Below are positions 53,190 to 64,000 of a stretch of 64,000 nt of DNA, in pieces. The notes under the pieces are model-generated. The model ran no database searches. It saw only the letters and a program-made list of their open reading frames with translations, and was not told the DNA's origin. This DNA is from Elephas maximus indicus (taxonomy: Eukaryota > Chordata > Mammalia > Proboscidea > Elephantidae). A program made the translations under genes and the position numbers. How positions within the stretch are numbered: position 1 is the stretch's first letter; every line of letters begins with the position of its first letter. The DNA is taken from assembly GCF_024166365.1 (NCBI RefSeq), contig NC_064834.1, forward strand, positions 54,168,001 to 54,232,000. The letters are read 5' to 3'.

Positions 53190-56100
53190 CTGCCTTCATT
53201 CAGCTGAATTTTATTTTTCGGATTTTTGACAGACATCTAAATTATACATTGAGTTTTGCACATGACCAAACACCACATCCCTTCCTTTGATTATCATTTT
53301 CAAAAGAGACTGTAAAAAAAAGGAACCTTTCGATGGATCAGACTGAACCCTGAAACCCCATGGAGTGCAGAGCTAAAAATAAAAGGAACTAAGCACTGGT
53401 CCCTGAGAAGGGAAGGCAAGAGAAATCAAAGCAAACTCCGACGGGAATTGAGGGTCGAGTCCTGGCGAGGGTGACATGGTGTCACCCTCCAGGCCAGGCC
53501 GGATAAGGAGCAGCCGACAGTGAGGGTGGGGCACAGAGTGGCACAAAAATAGCCACCACTTTAGCCCAAGGGGAATAAGAAATTTGTTGAAAGCCAGGAG
53601 GGAGAGCAGTGGAGATGAGGGAGGCAGGAAGGGGGCAGCGTTGTGTCCTCCCAGCTGTGGGGGGAGATGCGGGCTCCTTTGACCCTGGCACAACGCTTCT
53701 AGCCACTGGCGTAATCGCTGACTTTCAGCTGTACACCGACATGTTCCCCAGCTCAGCCCACATCAATGACACCCTTGTTTCCATAGTAACCAAGGGAGAG
53801 TGAAGGGTAAAGGCTGTACTGCACTGGGCACAGGGAATCCAACCCAAAGGAGCTGCGCGGGGTCGGGAGGAGCCGGCAGGGAGCTGGGGAGGGGAAGGAG
53901 TCATTTTTCCCATAACTGGTTTGAGCAAAACATCACAGGCCCCTGTTCCAGGCCTGGCCTGCCCTCTGGCCCCCAAACCTCCCCCCTCATTCAGATGCAA
54001 CCGTGCACAGAGCGAAAGTCTTACAGAGACTTATTGGCGGTGGGAGGGACGATGGGGAAAGGGTTATCCCCTTTCTAGCTTCAAGTTCCGTCTTCTGGTC
54101 TTGGCCACAGGGGGTGGGGGTGGGACTGGGGAAAGGAAAGAAGACTTTAAAAGCATTTTGTTTTTACAAATGGGAGCTTTCAAACTCTGCATTTTTCAGG
54201 TTTCTCTCATCTACTCCCTGAGCCCCAGGAGGGGTTCAATAAGGCTCAAAGGGAAGATGAAAGCCTGTGACATCTACAATGTCTTTGTGTCTCTTTAGCT
54301 GAAAAGCAAATCTGAACATGTTCAGAGGCTGTTAGCAGAGAAGGGCAAGTGGCTTCTGCCCACTAGTTGAGGCCTGGGAAGGGCTCCTTAAAACAGTTCC
54401 CTAAGTTGGTGGTAAAAGAACATCTTACATACTAGCCACTGCCAGAGTCAAAGTTGCACATTGCAGTGTTCCCAAACTGCAGACCCCCAGGCAGGCATTC
54501 TGCCCCTCAGATAGCATTCCTGGGGCATTATTTCAAGGGAAAAGCAATTTTCAAGTGCTAGAGTCACATATGCAGTCAGGTAGAAGGGAGGTTTCTCGTT
54601 CCCTATAATTCAGTTTTGCCCTTGTTCAAAGCTAGAGAGGCGCCTGGTGAGCCAGCGAAGCTAGTGGAGGACACAGGGAGCTACTAGATCAGTAGTTTTA
54701 AGAACCTTACCTTCCTTTGTTTTGCAAGTCCTTACTGGTCTGTCCACAGCAACCCAAGGGCACCTTTTCATGTCTGGCTTTGTGAATGACTTTCACCTCA
54801 GACCACCTTTGAAGCTGGTTATGCTTCAGTCTCACCTGAAGGACTCTTGTCCAGAAAAAGCTGGGCACTGAGGGCCAGGGGCTGGAGAGACCAAAGTGGT
54901 CTGCTCACGTGCCTTGGTGGGCTTAGGAAGGGCTACCTCCCATGATGAGTAGGCAGCTGGCCTGCTGGGCCCTGCCAGGCACTGGACAGTCTCTTATTCA
55001 TTCTCTGAAAGCCCCTGCGTTCAGGCACCAGAACAGAGTTTAATTCAGGAGCCGGGGGATGCTCTGGCTTGCCTTCCCATGTTTGAAGCTGGGGATTTCT
55101 TAAAGCTCAGGGAAACAAGCTCTTTTTGCAACACTGTGCAGGAGAAGTCTCTGCCTATTCCTCTCCAATCTACCAACAGAGGACACATTTTGCTGGAGAG
55201 AGGAAGAGGGGGGCCAGCAGCCGGGGTGACTCTGGTTCCCTGGGCATGACCCCTGGCCTCATACACACCCCATTCTTCCCAGCAGCAAGCCTTCTCCACC
55301 CAGGTTCAACCCACCCCACAAAGTTGCCGGCTCTGTAAAAATTGATCTCTTCTAAAGATCGATCTGCCTGGCTTTTCTCAAAGGAGCAGGTTCATGGTAA
55401 AGCTGCATTTATTTTTAAAATCTGATAGCGGCGGCCTATTGTGATCACTTAAATGCAGAATTCTTTGAGCTTTAGAAATCCCTTCCATAGGACAGCCTAG
55501 AGAAGGCAGCTAATCTCAGAGGCGGCTGCTCCCTGCTCCACTGAACTGGAGAAAGCCTGTTTACGCTAGCCTGAGCCCTCCATGTGAGAGGGCTTTTTAA
55601 GGACCTTGTAATTTTTCTGGAATTAAACCTTCCACCTCTCCTTACATTCCAGATGTCATTACAGTCAAAAGTCATAAGAATTTGCTTCCCTGTGTGGTGA
55701 GCCAGTGGGGGCCGGCGGGCGGAGGAGGGGGGACCTGGGGCCGGGGTATAGTTCTGTAGTGACTTGTTTGCAAGAAAGGATTTTTCCCCCAGTCCAAAGG
55801 GTGAGGATTACATACACAGTCTGCTACCTGCATGACAAGATGGTTTAATCATCTGCTATTCCTCCCCTCCCCCACCTGCAGCTTCACACTGGACGTACTG
55901 AAGCCGGACTCACTTGGTGATGGTAAAAATCACCGAGCAGCACCAGCAAGCATGTCTGTGGTTTCAAAGCCATAGGGGGGATGTAAGGGACAGGTCACTA
56001 AACAAATGAACTCTGTTTCCTCTTTTTCTCTCTTTCTTCCTTTGAAAGAAAAAAACAAAAAAAACACTGGAATTGTCTAAACTGCAGTGCAATCTCTTGC

Positions 56101-56390
56101 CCATTTAAAAGATCTCATTTTCTAATCATGTGCTTTGAGACATTTAATACTATTTCAATTTTGCAGAGGAAATAATATAATTCCTTTATTTGAAAAAATG
56201 ATACTGAACCTCAGAGATCAGTTAAACCTACTGCTGGAATGGGGATTCTCTTTAAACTGTGCTGTTCCTTCCCTTCAAACAGCTGTAGTTGTACACAGAT
56301 GGAAAAACATTTGGTCAGAAAGCAGCAAATTCGTGTTTTTCAGGGTAGAATTCGGCTCCTGCAGCTCCTGCGTCTCCATTCGTCTAGATT
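53190..56390 (-). other. ARL3: ARL3 3'UTR
   Basis: About 3.2 kb follows the ARL3 stop on the minus strand, ending near an AATAAA whose + strand copy is TTTATT at 53,210-53,215. The length fits the long ARL3 3'UTR I recall for human. It contains AT-rich unique blocks, for example 55,335-55,460 and 55,590-55,690, that look conserved. Other TTTATT on + near 55,409 and 56,174 could be alternative sites. Confidence 0.7.
53210..53215 (-). terminator. ARL3: ARL3 poly(A) signal AATAAA (minus strand)
   Basis: TTTATT on the + strand in CAGCTGAATTTTATTTTTCGG, about 3.18 kb past the stop and just outside the last SINE. Inferred transcript end near 53,190. Confidence 0.6.
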
Positions 56391-56438
56391 TTATTTCTTC
56401 TTTGCATTGACATTTTTGCAGACCCAGTTCATGCCGTC
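56391..56438 (-). CDS. ARL3: ARL3 terminal coding exon (C-terminal helix and stop)
   Basis: ARL3 is an ARF-like small GTPase of the primary cilium. With UNC119 and PDE6D as effectors it releases lipid-modified cargo; ARL13B and RP2 act as GEF and GAP. On the minus strand, after an acceptor with a long pyrimidine tract ending CCCCTCCAAG, the exon encodes DGMNWVCKNVNAKKK and then TAA (56,391-56,393). These are the last 15 residues of the 182-residue protein, the C-terminal amphipathic helix. The rest of the G domain lies beyond 64,000. The phase-0 join agrees with the preceding GEGVQ of the known protein. Confidence 0.95.
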   Translation of the reverse strand, partial: DGMNWVCKNVNAKKK

Positions 56439-58719
56439 CTTGGAGGGGAAGGGGCAGAAAAGGCAGTGTTAGTTGTAGGAAAGGCATAATACCCTTGGGT
56501 CTCCCTCCAGGGCCACCACCTCTAGGAGTTTGCTGGCTGGAGGGGCCCACCTGGAGGACCAGGAGGAGGGAGCTGGAGGGGAGAGTGCCCAGTGTCTGAA
56601 CCTGAGATGGGTCCTCAGGAACTCCCTCTGAAAAAATAAACACATCTGCCTGGATCCAAGGCTGAACTAAGGAGCTATAAGGAAAGATTCCAGCCATCTT
56701 TGGCTTTTTCTAAAAGCTGACCTTTGCTGGGGCATTAAATTCAATAAGCCACCCTTCTGGTGGCCCAGTCTGTTTAAACAGTGTGACAGTGTACACTTGG
56801 GGTTAAATTAAATTTATTTTTGGGAAAACAAACCAACCGCAGTGTGTGTTACCAGACACACACTGGGCAATATGCATTTATCCCTCTTGAGCAGCACAGC
56901 ACTACAGATCCCTCCAAGAGGGCCCGCCAGACTCTTGTACCTTTAAGCACTACCAAGCAAGCAAAGGGACTGGGGAGAAGGTCCTCTTAAAGGCACAGTG
57001 ACCTTGAAAGTGTCCTCTCCTAGAAGACTGGAGAGTGACAGAGGTAAAAACCACACAGTACCTACAGCCACCTGGCAGGTGGCACGCTTTCTCCTGATGC
57101 CAGGCCTGTCAGCAATGACCTCCTTTTCAACCCCCTCTGGAGCCATACCTGAGCGCTCTACCTGTCCCCAGAGCCCAACCTTCAGGGATAGCAGGGTAGC
57201 TTCAGAAGCCCAGAATAGAACCAAAGTCCCTTCCTTTGCATCTGCAATGCATTCTCTCTGAGGCCCTGGTCAGACTTGCACATGTCAGAGCAGCCATGAC
57301 ATGCGGAGTCCCACATTCCCTGTAACCACAGAGCGAGCTGCTGAACCAGAACAGCTGAGACAGCTTAAAGTAATAAATATCAGCTGACACCCATGGCCAT
57401 TCGGAACATTAATCCCATAAACAATACATCACTGCACAACAACCAGCAGGCATCCTATCTCCTGGCTAATCTGACCATAACCTGAATTTACAGTGATTAA
57501 AACTCTGCCAGTTGCCATCAGAGCACTTGGGAGTGCGAGCCAGATAATCTGATGGCCGTCCTAGAGTGGACCCTATGACATTTGCCAAGATGAGGCCAGC
57601 CATGGCCGAAAGCCCAAAGGTGGAGAGCACCTGGCAGCGGTGGGGGAAAGGGTGAGGAATGCAGAGGTGGGAGAAGGCAGACTCCACATGCATCTCCAAT
57701 TACAACTGGGTCAGCTACTTACTCGGAAAAGTTAAGGCCAATTTTAAGACCACTTCATGAAAAGGATTAATTTAAAGAGGAGAATGTTTAATTTTAGTAG
57801 CTAATTGGTTTCCAGGAAAAAATGATCACCTGCCAGGAGACAAAAAAGATTTTACAAATAAAAGAGGGATGAATAAGATAGCCATCTTCTCTTTGCCTGT
57901 GAAGCTGAATAGCTCAGCACTTCGGTGGCACTTCCCATCTTCAGGAACCCGCATAAACACCATCAAAGGTGCATGCCTCGATATTTTCTCCTTTAGGAAG
58001 ACTTGCACTATTTTATCAAACCATCTTCTTAGAGAAATCAACAACAGTGTTCCCACACTACATGAATACCATCTTTTTTTTTTGTTTTATAGCTGATTAT
58101 GGAGGAGGCTTTTCCTTTATTATATGTAATGGAACATGAATGCAAGCAAAGAGATAGAAAAAATATTTACTCAGCTGCAGGAACCCACAGCAGAAGGTGA
58201 GGGTGAGGGGCAGCTTTTTCCTGGGTATCTGTTATGGAGGCAGAAGGGAGTTTAAAACAGTGGAGCCCTGCTGAGGGGTGGTGTGTTTCTCCAGATGTCT
58301 GATAAGTGGTGGCAGAGCCCTTCCAGACCCAGTCTGGCCAACAGAGGGCGCTCAGAGGTCAGCCCCTGGGTCTCTGCAGCTGCCGCCTGCAGACCTGAAG
58401 GAGGCATGTGGGAAGACAGGGAGAATTGATAGCGGGCTTGAGGAGGTCTCTCCTATCTGAAGTGCCCAGGGGCTGCTGGAGGGCTGTCCCTTTCTCGTTA
58501 TTATCCAGAGAACCTGAGCTGGGGGTTGGAGGTAGGAAGGTGGGCAGAGTCAAGGGTTCTAATACGTCTTAAATCAGGGGCAAGTTTTGCCAAGTCGCCC
58601 ACTGGAAAAGAAAGACAATAGTGTTGTTCAAGATCCCTGAGGAGGGGACTTGCTTGAGGTTGTATTCACAGAACCTAGCATGGCACCCTGCCTGCAGTAG
58701 GTACTTAATTTCTATCTGT

Positions 58720-58990
58720 TAAATTAATAATAACAGCTAACATCTGAGCACTTATTATGTGTCTAGCACAGCTTTAAGTACTTTGCACAAATTATTTAAT
58801 ACTGAAAACCCTGTGAAGTAGGTACTGTTATTATTTCCATTTTACAGATAAGGAAATGCAGGCACAGAAAGGTTAAATAACTTGCCCAAGGCCACCCACC
58901 TAAAAGTGGAAGAGGTGGGATGCGAACCCAGGCAATCTAGCTCCAGCATCCATGCTCTTTAACCATTTACCCTCTCTCAGTGATAAAGGG
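58720..58990 (-). repeat. MIR-family SINE, antisense
   Basis: TTTCCATTTTACAGATAAGGAAATGCAGGCACAGAAAGGTTAAATAACTTGCCCAAGGCC and CGAACCCAGGCAATCTAGCTCC form a reverse-complement MIR. Confidence 0.75.
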
Positions 58991-61900
58991 GAACAGCTCT
59001 GTCTCAAGCTTGGGGAGGAGCTGGGAATCACCTTGAAGTTGGGAAAGGGGGCAATTCCAGTTTTTTCTTCGTTATGACTTCTTGTTGAATACAGGGCATG
59101 AGGAGACTGGGGTAGCCCCCCCAGCCAAGCCACTCTCCATGACTTGGCTGCAGCTCTGAAAGTTCCAGAGGCTGTTTTTGGCCACTCAACCTCAAGATTC
59201 CTGGGCTGCACATAGAAGGCTTGCGGCAGGATCCCAGCATATTAACCACCCACCAGGACCACGGCCTCCAGTGGAAACTCTACATTTAGAGACAACATAT
59301 GTAAAAGGAGGAACCTTCTACCTCTCTTCTTATGTTTAAATTAATGCTCCACACCACAATTCCCTTATTTGGCAAGGCTGTGTGTTTTTTTTTCAAACAG
59401 ACAACTAAGAAAAGGTGATCCTTTACTTGAAATAGGTTACTGCTCTGACTTCAACAGAAGGAAATGAACTCATAGGTTTGTTTAATAGCTGAACCTTTAT
59501 TGTTAAAAACTGGTTTGACCAATTTTCTGCACATTTGATCTTCATTATGGGGATGACAATCTTATGGTATGAATAGTACTCTCTTTCTACCCCCCACTGC
59601 CCCACACCTTTCCCTGGTCAATTGAGCTGAAACTGAATTTGAATTGATCAGCTTCAATTCAATAATAGAGACTAAAGAGAGACATCAAACCTCAAAAACT
59701 GAGCTTTATTTGGCCTCATGAGAAGGAAATAAATTTTACCATGTCACAATATCATTCCTTACTATAACCACTGGGAAAAATATAAGGCTGCCCCTAACCG
59801 CAGGGGTGGGAACCTACTAATGACGGATCTCCACCTTCTAGAATTGAAGGCAGAATGCTTCTTTTATGGGAAGAGTGGTCTCTTGCCACACTGCTCTTTT
59901 TCATTTGATCTCCCTACAAAGCATCCATCACCGCTGTATGGCTGGAAGGAAGCAGTCGCAGCCATGGTTGGGTGGGCCTGGTTTTTAAAGCCAGAAGACT
60001 ACTTGGTCGCATCCATAATTGCTTTAAGATGACGAGGTGCTCAGACCCTTGCTGAGCAATGTGGCCTATCCCATTGTGCCATTAGGCCCAGGGTCAAGAA
60101 GCAGCTGGACACAGCATACATAAAATACTGCTTGCTAATAATATTTTTTCCGGGCACTGCACCAGAGGTAGCAAAACTGCATGTCCTGAACTTGCTTCTT
60201 AGTCTACCAAAATGTTTGAAAATTTAAAAATAGGTGAGGTCTGACTTGCAGATAAGCAGTTTCACGCACATATGGAGGCAACGGCAAGGGATGCCAGGCC
60301 TAGAAAGAAGTAGTAAAAGTAATTTTTTTTAAGTGATGAAATTCTGTTGGGATTTGAAGGGAAAAGCCCCCCAGGTCAAGGAAAAAGACACAGAGACAAG
60401 AAACTGTGGGCGAGTGAATGTTCAGAGTTCATCTGCAAGGCTGACTCTGAAGTCCAGCTCCCGTATCAGTGTTTGCACTGCTAATGGTCCTTTCTGGGGA
60501 AGTGGACCACTGCGACCTGGACCCTCGCTCCTGTTGGGGATGTGGGATAGATAGAAAAGGTGAGCAGGAGGTGGTGGCATGGAGAACAGTACTCAGGAGG
60601 ACCTCTGCTAGTTCCCAGGTGTTGGTATAGGCAGGTCTCTGTTAGGACTAGGCTAGAGACCAGGTTAAAATGGCTGATCTCTGCTTTGAAAGGAACTTTA
60701 AATCTAATTTTAATTACACACACACATACACAGGCTGTTTTAGAGAGAAAAAGTCTTAAAACACCTGAAACTACAACAGCAAAGAGAGCTGTGGTTTGGG
60801 GTTCAAATTCGGGTCTGTAACGGAAGAGGGACTGATTTTTCTGTACCTCTCTCTGGCTCTAAGCTAGATCCTTTGTTCACTATTTTCTAGGCACCCAAAG
60901 GAAAAGAAAAGAATGAGAGTCCCTGGGCTAAATGTTACATACTAGGAGAGGCCCTAGCAACCCTGGCTTGGCCACAAGGGCACAGAGGGAGACTTCCTCC
61001 ATCTTTATAAGGGAGTCTGGCTGGGGGAGTTTTAGGTTATCCCTTGCAGACATTTTCCAGTTCTCCTTTCTGCCTTCATCTACTTGACATAACTGGGTCT
61101 CTTTTGATCACTCCTCTGGACTGTGGGCCTCTCAGCAGGACAGAGTTTCCAAGATTGATGTTCTCCGTCAGCTTCTTGTGCCTTTTACCTATTCTGTGCT
61201 CCTGACAGTTTCCCATGAAAACCTGCTTTAATTATATGATGGGCCGGGCTCCTAGGTATCATCAATCAGGCAAAGAACGACCTGTTCTGAACTCTCTTGA
61301 AGCCCTCAAAAGTCCATTTCTACAACTGGAACAGGGGCGTTGAACAACACACGTGTTATAAGAACTGCATATATTTGCCTACAGACCATCATGGGGAACA
61401 AGACCCTGAAGTTCCAGGAATCAGAAGTGATAAACCTACACTGCCAGTCCACAGAGGGGCAGAACTCACCACTGAACTAGTGTGTGGCTGTTTCCTTGGC
61501 TCACCCACCCATGGGTGCCCGTTATTTATCATTATAAGACAGGTCCCTTCAAATACATTTTGATTAAACACACACACACAATGTAGAGACATTGTCTTTA
61601 AACCTCTGAAACTGTAATAGAAATTCCAGGTCTTGTTTTTTTGACCTCTGTACATTTTCTGTGGTACCAGATGTTACCTGACCCATTTAGCGTTGGATCA
61701 TTTTGGTAGTTTTGCCTATTACTGACCAACTTTTGGCGGGGGGATAGGAAGAGGGTGAAATGGGAGTTTAGGGAACCTTAGTATTTATTATACAGTATCT
61801 CTGTCTGAAAGTGAACCCCAAGCAGTTAGTTCTTACAGACAATTTTCCAATGAAGTCTTTAATTTTTTTTAGGAACATTTTGAGCCTTAATTAATACGAA

Positions 61901-62726
61901 TTATTAAAGGCCTGCGCTTCAACTAAGCAAGCAGGAATTCTCTTTTCAACGTGAAAACCAAGAAACTGGCTAAGTGGGCAAGAGCTTAGGTCAAGGTATT
62001 ACCTGAGGCGGGGACACGGTCAATCAGTGTCTCACAGTGAAAATGTTTCCACAGACAAACTCCATGCCCTTTCTCCATTCCCCAAAGGTTACCATTAAAG
62101 GACAATAGACAGCAGATTCCCTTCTTAATTAACATTTTTATTAAATAACCCATTTCAAATTATGGTTAAATTCTCTAAATTTATATCATTCTATTAACCA
62201 TAATCTAATCTCATTAACCTTGAAATCCCAGTCTTAACTACCCAATTCTATACACCATGGTACTATCTACTAAACTAATTAAATGACCTTCAAACTATTT
62301 CTCCTCCATATAAAAAATCACTTTTTTTTTTTTTTTGCTCATAGTTCTTTGTTGGATTTCTCTTGGTATCATTTCCTGTGAACTTGGTGTTGCTGAAGGC
62401 CCTTGATCTGAGAACTTTCTTATGGAAATCAAACCATGCTTAATATTCTCACTTGATTCAAATTGGTTGATTTTAAAGCCCTCTTCTCGCTACCCTCTAA
62501 CTGCCTGCTAGCTCACTGCCTCTTTTTTGGCCTGAAGATTCTGTGACTTAAAAAGCACTGCCTTTCTATGGTAGTTACACAGCTAGGAACAGAGAGCTTT
62601 ACTTCTGTGATCACCGCTGGACAGGCGTGGGTGGGATGGGGGTTGGGAAGAAAACAAGAGCTTCCTCCCTACCTCCAGGCTCCTCTGCAGCTGTGCCCTT
62701 GATTTTAATGCCATTACTCTAAATAT

Positions 62727-62901
62727 GGAAACCCCGGTGCCATAGTGGTTAAGAGCTATAGCTGCTAACCAAAGGGTTGGCAGTTTGAATCCGCCAGGCG
62801 CTCCTTGGAAACTCTATGGGGGGCAGTTCTACCCTGTCCTATAGTGTCACTATGAGTTGGAATCAACTTAACAACAGGGTTTTTTTTTTTTTTTTTTTTT
62901 A
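62727..62901 (+). repeat. AfroSINE, sense (first of adjacent pair)
   Basis: GGAAACCCCGGTGCCATAGTGG, GTTGGCAGTTTGAATCCGCC, CTCCTTGGAAACTCTATGGGG, GAGTTGGAATCAACTTAAC and a long T-run. Confidence 0.9.
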
Positions 62902-62911
62902 ACCCTAAATA

Positions 62912-63061
62912 CAGAAACCCTGGTGGTGCAATGGTTAAGAGCTATGGCTGCTAACCAAAAGGTCGGCCGTTTGAATCTACCAGGGGATCCTTGGAAACCC
63001 TATGGGGCAGTTCTACTCTGTCCTATAGGATCACTGAGTTGGAATCTTTTTTTTTTTTTTT
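62912..63061 (+). repeat. AfroSINE, sense (second of adjacent pair)
   Basis: GAAACCCTGGTGGTGCAATGG, GGTCGGCCGTTTGAATCTACC, GGGGCAGTTCTACTCTGTCC, CACTGAGTTGGAATC and a T-run. It lacks the last ~15 nt of the body. Confidence 0.9.
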
Positions 63062-64000
63062 ACTCTAAATACTGATTCTAGATAACACTAGTCCTTCTTT
63101 CTTACATCCCTGAGGCTGGCTGAAGAAACAAGAGCTTCACTATTAATCCCAGCTTTGCTCTTTCTTCCTTTCAACGCTCTGGCCAAGTGAAAAAAAGATT
63201 ATAGAGCTATACAATTCCCACTTTCTTATGACCATGTACCCAAAATGTGTGTGTGTATGTATGCACGTATATATCTATTTATATATAGCCTCACCTTATA
63301 GACGTAACCTGAAGATGTTTCCTATTTTCTACATTTGTGTCATAAACCTGAGGCAAAGTCCTTTTGCTGAAGTGGTTATTAGAAACACAAGAAAAAGCTA
63401 CTCTCTTCTGGGCCTCCTCCTCACCAAAAAAACCTTAGGCCTCATCGATATCATCATATGTACAACCAGAGGGACATACTTTAGGAAAACTCATTTTTTC
63501 CCATAAGTGAAATAAAATTACCAGAGTTTACCTATTCAAAAACATTCTGGGTTGCGGTGTGCTTGTCATAAAATAAGCTGAAAAAAGGACAATACATAAA
63601 AACCTGACAGAGGGAACACAGCAGAGGATCCCTGATGGAGCAGAAGAACAGTGGGATGCGGATCTCAAATTCTCGTAAAAAGGCCAGGCTTAATGGTCTG
63701 ACTGAGACTAGAGGGACCCTGGAGGTCATGGTCCCCAGACCCTTTGTAGCCCAAGACTGGAACCATTCCCGAAGCCAACTCTTCAGACAGGGATTGGACT
63801 GGACTATAAGATAGATAATGATACTGGTGAGGACTGAGTTTCTTGGCTCAAGTAGATGCATGAGATTATGTGGGCAACTCCTGTCTGGGGGTGGGGGGAG
63901 ATGAGAAGGAAGAGGGCGACAGAAGCTGGATGAATAAACACAGGGAATACAGAGAGGAGAGAAAGAATGTGCTGTTTCATTAGGGAGAAAGCAGCTAGGA

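Larger units (their letters stand above)
56439..64000 (-). other. ARL3: ARL3 intron before the last exon (partial)
   Basis: At least 7.6 kb without an ARL3 exon. It holds a MIR (58,720-58,990), two adjacent AfroSINEs (62,727-63,061), CA repeats at about 60,716 and 61,567, a TG/TA run at 63,247-63,280, and AT-rich unique blocks with homeodomain-type cores (57,740-57,830, 61,860-61,930, 62,090-62,300). No other gene seen. Confidence 0.8.

Noticed and set aside
57869-58096. 75-codon ORF in the ARL3 intron resembling a small protein
   Set aside because: Overlapping open frame on the other strand and no recognisable family; more likely noncoding conserved sequence. It does not match ARL3 exon 5.
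59648-59672. Perfect 9-bp inverted repeat TTGAATTGA/TCAATTCAA
   Set aside because: Short stem in AT-rich DNA; expected by chance in a 64-kb window.

Overview
This is a mammalian nuclear genome window, almost certainly from an afrotherian and probably an elephant. Two things support this. The exons read as known vertebrate proteins with normal splice sites. The lineage-specific repeats are AfroSINE-type tRNA-derived SINEs, plus a nearly full-length RTE LINE whose 3' tail ends in the GGCACCTAACAACAACA-like sequence typical of Afrotheria. The gene order SUFU > TRIM8 > < ARL3 matches the mammalian syntenic block on human 10q24.3.

Region 1 (1-17,230, + strand) holds the 3' end of SUFU, the Hedgehog-pathway negative regulator: coding exons 9-12 (297-431, 2331-2469, 11259-11327, 13846-13935), their introns and a long 3'UTR ending near a distal ATTAAA signal at 17,204. 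Region 2 (17,230-22,480) is intergenic, with MIR, MLT1, AfroSINE and RTE remnants. Region 3 (22,480-25,750) is a large CpG island containing the TRIM8 promoter and exon 1. Region 4 (25,665-38,490) is the rest of TRIM8, with exons at 34772-34867, 35209-35442, 36277-36308, 36441-36556 and 36905-37512. The assembled reading frame is 551 codons plus stop and intact. Region 5 (38,490-53,190) is the TRIM8-ARL3 tail-to-tail intergenic space. It contains a small CpG-rich island (40,560-41,150), a probable solo LTR, a palindromic MITE-like element and a dense nested SINE/LINE cluster (47,490-53,064). Region 6 (53,190-64,000, - strand) is the ARL3 3'UTR, its last coding exon (56391-56438, residues DGMNWVCKNVNAKKK plus stop) and the start of the preceding intron.

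The three genes do not form an operon or a pathway unit. SUFU restrains GLI transcription factors, TRIM8 is a RING E3 ligase acting in cytokine/NF-kB/p53 signalling, and ARL3 is a ciliary small GTPase. SUFU and ARL3 are both linked to primary-cilium biology, but their proximity is not evidence of co-function.

No previously undescribed protein system is visible. The least expected observations are: a 42-bp near-copy (40/42) of TRIM8 exon 3 inside TRIM8 intron 1; a GC-AG donor for TRIM8 intron 1 next to a Z-DNA-prone tract; two independent cases in which successive retroposons re-used the same target-site duplication; complementary AU-triplet tracts in the TRIM8 3'UTR; and a pair of AT-rich direct repeats 74 bp apart inside the CpG island. 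All identifications come from reading the sequence and from family knowledge; no database search was run.
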